64,000 bases of DNA from NCBI RefSeq assembly GCF_001693515.2, contig NZ_CP042968.1:124001-188000 (forward strand), given 5' to 3'. Origin of the DNA: Bradyrhizobium paxllaeri (GTDB taxonomy: Bacteria > Pseudomonadota > Alphaproteobacteria > Rhizobiales > Xanthobacteraceae). Positions 58,014-64,000 of this stretch are shown piece after piece. The notes below the pieces were generated by a model. It was not told the DNA's origin and made no database searches. It worked only from the letters and a program-made list of their open reading frames with translations. Every line of letters begins with the position of its first letter. Position 1 is the first letter of the stretch. A program made the position numbers and the translations under genes.

Positions 58014-59624
58014 TCAGGCAGCGTGCTTTGCTGCGCGGCGTCTGATGACGAGCATCAGGGCAACGGCCACAATCACGGCGGCCGGGATATCTCCAAAGCG
58101 AGCATAAATCGTCGGCGACAGCGCCGACGGCAGGCTGGCATCCAAAACGCCTTCGATGCCAAGGCCAAGGCGTGCGACAATCCGCCCGGAAGGATCGATC
58201 ACCGCCGAGATGCCGGTGTTGGCGGCACGCACCATCGGCAGCCCTTCTTCGATCGCACGCAGCCGCGCCTGCTGCAGATGCTGGTAGGGACCGGTCGAAT
58301 TGCCGAACCAACCGTCATTGGTCAGGTTGATGATCCAGCCGGGACGATCATCACGCGCCGCAACATTTCCGGGAAAAATCGCCTCGTAACAAATCAGCGG
58401 TAGCGCGCGCGGTGCATTCGGTATCTCCATCGCATGGCGCCGCGTGCCGGGAATGAAGCCGCCGTGCACTTTCGTCAGTTGCACGAAGCCGAGCTTTTCC
58501 ATCCATTCCTGAAACGGCAAATATTCGCCGAACGGCACCAGATGCAGCTTGTCGTAGACCGACAGCACGCCACCGTCATGGTCGATCACATATATCGAGT
58601 TGTGGGCGCGGGAGACGCGGGCGCCGGGCGGACCGTCGGGCGCGCGCACGGAGCCGGTGATCAGCACCGTGCCCTTGGGCAGGAGCTCGGCGATCTGCGC
58701 CATCGCGTCGGCTTCGCGGGTCAGGAAAAAGGGGAAAGCCGATTCCGGCCAGATCAGGATCTGCGCATCACGCACGCCGGTGGATTGCGGCCCCGAGGCG
58801 CGGTCGGACAGCGTCAGATACTTCTGCATCACTTCAGATTTGGCGCCGTAATTGAATTTGACGTCCTGCTGCAGGTTCGGCTGCATGATGCGCAGTTTGA
58901 CGTTGGTCAGGGCCGTCGGCTGCAGCGACAGCCGTACGGCGCCGTAAATCGCCATTGCCACCAGCAGCACCAGCGCCGCCACCGGCGCGATCCAGGGCTT
59001 GCGGCCGCGCGAGGTGCCGTCGATCAGTACCGCCGGGCTGGCAAAGATCGCGACGGCCAGGAAGGTCATGCCCCACAGCCCGATCAGCGACGCCGTCTGC
59101 GCCAGCGCGAGCGGCTCCGACAGCGCGTAGCCATAGGCATTCCACGGGAAGCCCGACAGCAGGTAGCCGCGCAGCCATTCGCTGACCGTGAGGGCAACCG
59201 CGAGCGCCAGCACGCGCGAGATATCCCGCGTCCAGATCAGCCGCGCCAGCGCGAAGCCGAGCGCGGGAAACAGGGCCAGGTAGGCCGGCAGGCCGAGCAC
59301 CGCGAACGGCATCAGCCAGGCGAAGGTCTGCGCATCGACCAGGAAGGCATTGCCGGTCCAGTAGAGGCCGGGCACGAAATAGCCGAGCCCGAACCAGAAG
59401 CCTGACAGTGCCGCCGCCGGCACACCGCGCCATTTTCCGGCCGCGGCTCCGTCGATCAGCCAGACCGCAACCGGAAAGGTGATGAACAGCACCGGCCAGG
59501 CATTGAACGGCGCCATCGCCAGCGCCGACATCGCGCCCGCGACCAGCGCGATCGCGGCGCGCTTCCAGCCCCAGGCGAGGATGATCGAGAGTCCCGCCAC
59601 GCGGAATTTGCTTGAGGGCATCAC
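58014..59624 (-). CDS. lnt: Apolipoprotein N-acyltransferase
   Basis: A 536-residue inner-membrane enzyme that adds the third acyl chain to the N-terminal cysteine of lipoproteins. Six or more transmembrane segments fill residues 1-230. The nitrilase-like periplasmic domain holds the Glu-Lys-Cys triad in ILIWPESAFPFFL, YDKLHLVPFGEYLPF and LPLICYEAIFPG, and a last membrane helix closes the protein. The start overlaps the corC stop (ATGA). Confidence 0.96.
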   Translation of the reverse strand: MMPSSKFRVAGLSIILAWGWKRAAIALVAGAMSALAMAPFNAWPVLFITFPVAVWLIDGAAAGKWRGVPAAALSGFWFGLGYFVPGLYWTGNAFLVDAQTFAWLMPFAVLGLPAYLALFPALGFALARLIWTRDISRVLALAVALTVSEWLRGYLLSGFPWNAYGYALSEPLALAQTASLIGLWGMTFLAVAIFASPAVLIDGTSRGRKPWIAPVAALVLLVAMAIYGAVRLSLQPTALTNVKLRIMQPNLQQDVKFNYGAKSEVMQKYLTLSDRASGPQSTGVRDAQILIWPESAFPFFLTREADAMAQIAELLPKGTVLITGSVRAPDGPPGARVSRAHNSIYVIDHDGGVLSVYDKLHLVPFGEYLPFQEWMEKLGFVQLTKVHGGFIPGTRRHAMEIPNAPRALPLICYEAIFPGNVAARDDRPGWIINLTNDGWFGNSTGPYQHLQQARLRAIEEGLPMVRAANTGISAVIDPSGRIVARLGLGIEGVLDASLPSALSPTIYARFGDIPAAVIVAVALMLVIRRRAAKHAA

Positions 59625-60739
59625 TGCGAGCCGGCTCCGTCGCTGGAACTCGGCGGCGTGTTGTCGTTGGCCTGCGGTGTGCTGCTGTCGGGCGCGCTCT
59701 CGCGGCGGCTGCGCTCGCGCGCCGTGCGCGGCGTCGGACGTTCCTTCCGAATCCCGATCCGCAGCCGCTTGACCCGCCGCGGGTCGGCGTCGAGCACTTC
59801 GATCTCGAAATTGCCCGGGCCCGCGATCACCTCGCCGCGCACCGGCAGCCGGCCGACCTGCGCCACCAGATAGCCGCCCAGCGTCTCGACTTCCTCGCCG
59901 GCTTCGCCGGTGACGAATTCCTCACCGATCATCTTGCGCGCATCCTCGAGGCTGGCACGCGCGTCCGCGATGAACGCATTGTCGCCCTGTCGCACGATCG
60001 CCGGCGGCTCGTCGCTGTCGTGCTCGTCGTCGATCTCGCCGACGATCTGCTCGACGATGTCCTCAATCGACACCAGCCCGTCGGTGCCGCCATATTCGTC
60101 CACCACCAGCGCCAGATGGATGCGCGAGGCTTGCATCTGCGCCAGCAGGTCGATCGCCCGCATCGACGGCGGAACATAGAGAAGCTTGCGGATGATGTTT
60201 GCTTCGGCAAGCGGCATCGCGAGATTGACGGCGCGCAGGTCAAGGCCCGCGGGGAACGGCTTCTTGCGCTTCGGCTTGTCGGTCTCGCCGACGCGCGCCT
60301 TCGCGGTCATGAACGCCAGGAGGTCACGGATGTGCACGATGCCTTCGGGGTCGTCGAGCGTTTCGTTGTAGACCACGAGGCGCGAATGCGCCGCGCTCTC
60401 GAACAGGCTCATCAGCTCGCCGAGCGGAATGTCACGCTTGACCGCGACGATATCGGCGCGATGCACCATGACGTCGGCGATCCGCCGCTCGTTGAGGCCG
60501 AGGATGTTGCGCAGCATGGTGCGCTCGATGGCGGAAAAGCCGACATCATCCGGCGTCGAGGCATCGAGCACGACCTGAAGGTCGGCGCGCACCGATCCCG
60601 CCTTCCAGCCGAAGAGCGTCCGGATCGCCCGCATCAGCCAGTTATCGGCGGCGGGGCGCAGTACCTCGCCTTCCTGCACCAGAACCGGCAGATTGCGCGT
60701 ATCGCGCGGGTTGTCCTGTATAGGGTCGGAGTCCGGCAT
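59621..60739 (-). CDS. corC: CorC/HlyC family protein with CBS pair
   Basis: A 372-residue cytoplasmic protein of the CorC subgroup. It contains the two CBS domains (MVHRADIVAVKRDIPLGELM and MRAIDLLAQMQASRIHLALVVDEYGGTDGLVSIEDIVEQIVGEID, the CorC-specific adenine-site segment) and a C-terminal transporter-associated domain (VETLGGYLVAQVGRLPVRGE). There is no membrane DUF21 part. Linked to Mg/Co homeostasis in E. coli; the exact role is unclear. Start ATG 60739; the upstream extension overlaps ybeY. Confidence 0.92.
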   Translation of the reverse strand: MPDSDPIQDNPRDTRNLPVLVQEGEVLRPAADNWLMRAIRTLFGWKAGSVRADLQVVLDASTPDDVGFSAIERTMLRNILGLNERRIADVMVHRADIVAVKRDIPLGELMSLFESAAHSRLVVYNETLDDPEGIVHIRDLLAFMTAKARVGETDKPKRKKPFPAGLDLRAVNLAMPLAEANIIRKLLYVPPSMRAIDLLAQMQASRIHLALVVDEYGGTDGLVSIEDIVEQIVGEIDDEHDSDEPPAIVRQGDNAFIADARASLEDARKMIGEEFVTGEAGEEVETLGGYLVAQVGRLPVRGEVIAGPGNFEIEVLDADPRRVKRLRIGIRKERPTPRTARERSRRESAPDSSTPQANDNTPPSSSDGAGSQ

Positions 60740-60740
60740 T

Positions 60741-61331
60741 TCAGTCCATCCGCTCCCGGTCCGCATACGGATCGGGAATGCCGAGCTGGGCGAGGATCTC
60801 CCGTTCGAGACTTTCCATGGCTTCGGCGTCGTCGTCATTCTCGTGGTCGTATCCGATCAGATGCAGGAAGCCGTGGACTGCGAGATGGCTGAGATGATGA
60901 TCGAACGGCTTTTCCTCGTCATCGGCCTCTTTCCGCGTGGTTTCATAGGCGATAGCGATGTCGCCGAGCATGCGCGGGGCGTCCGCCGGCGCGTCGCCGG
61001 TCGGCTGCAGCGCCGGGAACGACAGCACGTTGGTCGGCTTGTCGATGCCGCGCCAGTTGCTGTTCAGCGTGCGAATGCCTGAATCGTCGGTCAGCATGAT
61101 CGCCAGTTCCGCCTCGCCGACATCGGCATCGGCGAATTCGGCTGCGGCGTTGATGGCGCGATGGATCACTGCCTCGGCATCCGGCTCGGTCTGCCAGCAC
61201 TCGGCGACGACGAGAACTTCGGTGAGAGGAAGGGCGGACGACACGAGCGTTCCAGCGGTTTGCATAACAGTGTTCTGGTTGCGGCCGCGGCCTGCCTGCG
61301 GCAGGTCCACGGCCGAGGATATTTCGGTCAA
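60741..61331 (-). CDS. ybeY: Endoribonuclease YbeY
   Basis: A 196-residue rRNA-processing metalloenzyme, about 30 residues longer than E. coli YbeY at the N-terminus. The zinc motif H-x3-H-x5-H is in HGFLHLIGYDH (about 155-165), with the preceding LTDDSGIRTLNSNWRGIDKPT. It matures 16S rRNA 3' ends and acts in quality control. It starts in a 4-base overlap with phoH. Confidence 0.96.
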   Translation of the reverse strand: MTEISSAVDLPQAGRGRNQNTVMQTAGTLVSSALPLTEVLVVAECWQTEPDAEAVIHRAINAAAEFADADVGEAELAIMLTDDSGIRTLNSNWRGIDKPTNVLSFPALQPTGDAPADAPRMLGDIAIAYETTRKEADDEEKPFDHHLSHLAVHGFLHLIGYDHENDDDAEAMESLEREILAQLGIPDPYADRERMD

Positions 61332-62383
61332 GATTTTCCGGTTGCCGGCTTCTGCGGCAATCCCTCATAGGCGGCGACGATCCGCGCCACCAGTTCGTGG
61401 CGGATGACGTCCTCCGCGGTGAATTTCACCTGCGCAATGCCCTCGACGTTGTCGAGCAGCTTGCAGGCCTCGGCGAGCCCCGACGCCTGCCCGTTCGGCA
61501 GGTCGACCTGCGAGGGATCGCCGGTGATGATCATGCGGCTGTTCTCGCCGAGCCTGGTCAGGAACATCTTCATCTGCATCGACGTGGTGTTCTGCGCTTC
61601 GTCGAGGATGATGACGGCGTTGGTGAGCGTGCGGCCGCGCATGAAGGCGAGCGGCGCGATCTCGATCTCGCCGGCCTGCAACGCACGCTCCACGATCCGC
61701 GAATCCATCAGGTCGTACAGTGCGTCGTAGATCGGTCTCAGGTAAGGGTCGACCTTCTCGCGCAAGTCGCCCGGCAGGAAGCCGAGCCGCTCGCCGGCCT
61801 CGACCGCGGGCCGCGTCAGGATGATGCGATCGACTTCCTTGCGCTCGAACAACTGCGCGGCATGCGCCACCGCGAGCCAGGTCTTGCCGGTTCCGGCCGG
61901 GCCGATGCCGAACACCATCTCGTGGCGCTTCAGCGCACGGATGTAGGAATCCTGCGCCGCCGTGCGTGCCCGCACCGGACGCTTGCGCAGGTTGATGGTC
62001 TCGAACGTCGACTTGGCAGTCTTGGCGTCGAACTCGAACAGCGAGCCCTGCGCGATCACGGCGCGGATGGCGCCCTCGACTTCGCCCTGCGAGAGATCGT
62101 GGCCTTGCAGCGCCTGCGCATAGAGCGTTTCCAGCACGCGCCGCGCGGCGTCGCAGCCATCGCGGGTGCCAGCGATGGTGATGTGGTTGCCGCGGGAATC
62201 GACCACGACGCCGAGCCGCCGCTCGACCAGCGCCAGGTTCTGGCCGTAGGGGCCGACGAGGGCGGAAGCGGCGCGGTTGTCGTCGAAGTCGATGACGACC
62301 TGGGTCTCGGGCGGAACTTGCATGTCGCGGTCAAATTTGCGGCTGGGAGCGAGCGAAGGTGAATCCGATGCGCTTTTTGGCAA
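61328..62383 (-). CDS. phoH: PhoH-family ATPase (YbeZ)
   Basis: A 351-residue P-loop NTPase and partner of YbeY. Walker A is GIGPAGTGKTWLAVAH (about 160-175), Walker B VIILDEAQNTT, and the TGDPSQVDLPNGQASGL segment is diagnostic. The N-terminal part resembles a KH-type domain (LALVERRLGVVVDSRGNHIT). It is coupled with ybeY by overlap. Confidence 0.96.
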   Translation of the reverse strand: MPKSASDSPSLAPSRKFDRDMQVPPETQVVIDFDDNRAASALVGPYGQNLALVERRLGVVVDSRGNHITIAGTRDGCDAARRVLETLYAQALQGHDLSQGEVEGAIRAVIAQGSLFEFDAKTAKSTFETINLRKRPVRARTAAQDSYIRALKRHEMVFGIGPAGTGKTWLAVAHAAQLFERKEVDRIILTRPAVEAGERLGFLPGDLREKVDPYLRPIYDALYDLMDSRIVERALQAGEIEIAPLAFMRGRTLTNAVIILDEAQNTTSMQMKMFLTRLGENSRMIITGDPSQVDLPNGQASGLAEACKLLDNVEGIAQVKFTAEDVIRHELVARIVAAYEGLPQKPATGKS

Positions 62384-62387
62384 GGGT

Positions 62388-63806
<1,419 letters not shown>

Positions 63807-63944
63807 GGAACCTTGGATATCGGGCTTGAATGGGCGCCAATCCGGCGTCAGGGGCTCAAATATAGCCTTGAGGCGTGAAAATCCAGCCGGTTAGGCCGCC
63901 ATTTCGGGGCGCAAAGGCACCCAGAATACCTGCCGCGGTCCAGC

Positions 63945-64000
63945 TCAGTTCGCCTTGCCCCACAGATCGAACAGTTCGGGGGGCGGAACTTCCACCCATT
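63945..64000 (-). CDS. C-terminal end of a gene that continues past the window
   Basis: The minus-strand frame ending at TGA (63945-63947) codes for VEVPPPELFDLWGKAN. It is too short to name with certainty. Relatives of this genome often have a lysophospholipid acyltransferase (plsC-type) upstream of miaB, so this is the best guess. It is 138 bases from the miaB start. Confidence 0.3.
   Translation of the reverse strand, partial: WVEVPPPELFDLWGKAN

Overview
The window is a GC-rich alphaproteobacterial chromosome segment. Gene content and protein signatures point to the Bradyrhizobium/Rhodopseudomonas group (Nitrobacteraceae): an Irr regulator with a GCPW haem motif beside fabA-fabB, an AddAB recombinase, a DivL-type kinase, and many dispersed intergenic palindromes. 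It looks like core genome. I see no tRNA or rRNA gene, CRISPR array, insertion sequence, prophage or integron.

Layout. 1-480: tail of folC, then a phosphoesterase. 14283 to 1630 (minus): divL, tsaE-amgK fusion, PilZ protein, murU-like nucleotidyltransferase, addB, addA, trxA. 18728 to 14446 (minus): ubiE-ubiB, then coaBC-dut; mutM and an acetyltransferase gene diverge from them. 20353-29571: accessory metabolic genes (ParA-like ATPase, gamma-glutamyltransferase, a trypsin-fold protein without its His, MoeB/ThiF-like protein, aldo/keto reductase with divergent LysR, hydroxyacid dehydrogenase, SH3 protein). 29706-33599: irr diverging from fabA-fabB-fabV (iron control next to unsaturated fatty acid synthesis). 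33768-37972: GST, a secreted protein of unknown function, acetyltransferase, autotransporter. 37956-42179: oxyR/katG and a Tat-exported superoxide dismutase. 52777 to 42405 (minus): rimP-nusA-ylxR-infB-rbfA-truB-rpsO-pnp. 53116-57766: DUF2336 protein, a frameshifted dioxygenase, trmB, M20 peptidase, HTH regulator. 63998 to 58014 (minus): end of an unidentified gene, then miaB-phoH-ybeY-corC-lnt.

Most operons show 4-base ATGA or GTGA stop/start overlaps, so translational coupling is common. The most unusual observation is that CoaBC, the bifunctional coenzyme A biosynthesis enzyme, has a FitA-type ribbon-helix-helix DNA-binding domain fused to its N-terminus, while TGC-rich 8-bp operator-like elements lie on its apparent promoter. 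This suggests a biosynthetic enzyme that represses its own operon. Second is a strong intrinsic terminator in the rimP-nusA-infB leader, about 30 bases after a good promoter. Others are the TsaE-AmgK fusion next to a MurU-like enzyme, a 21-bp tandem repeat in truB, and several families of intergenic palindromes. All statements come from reading the sequence; no database search was run.
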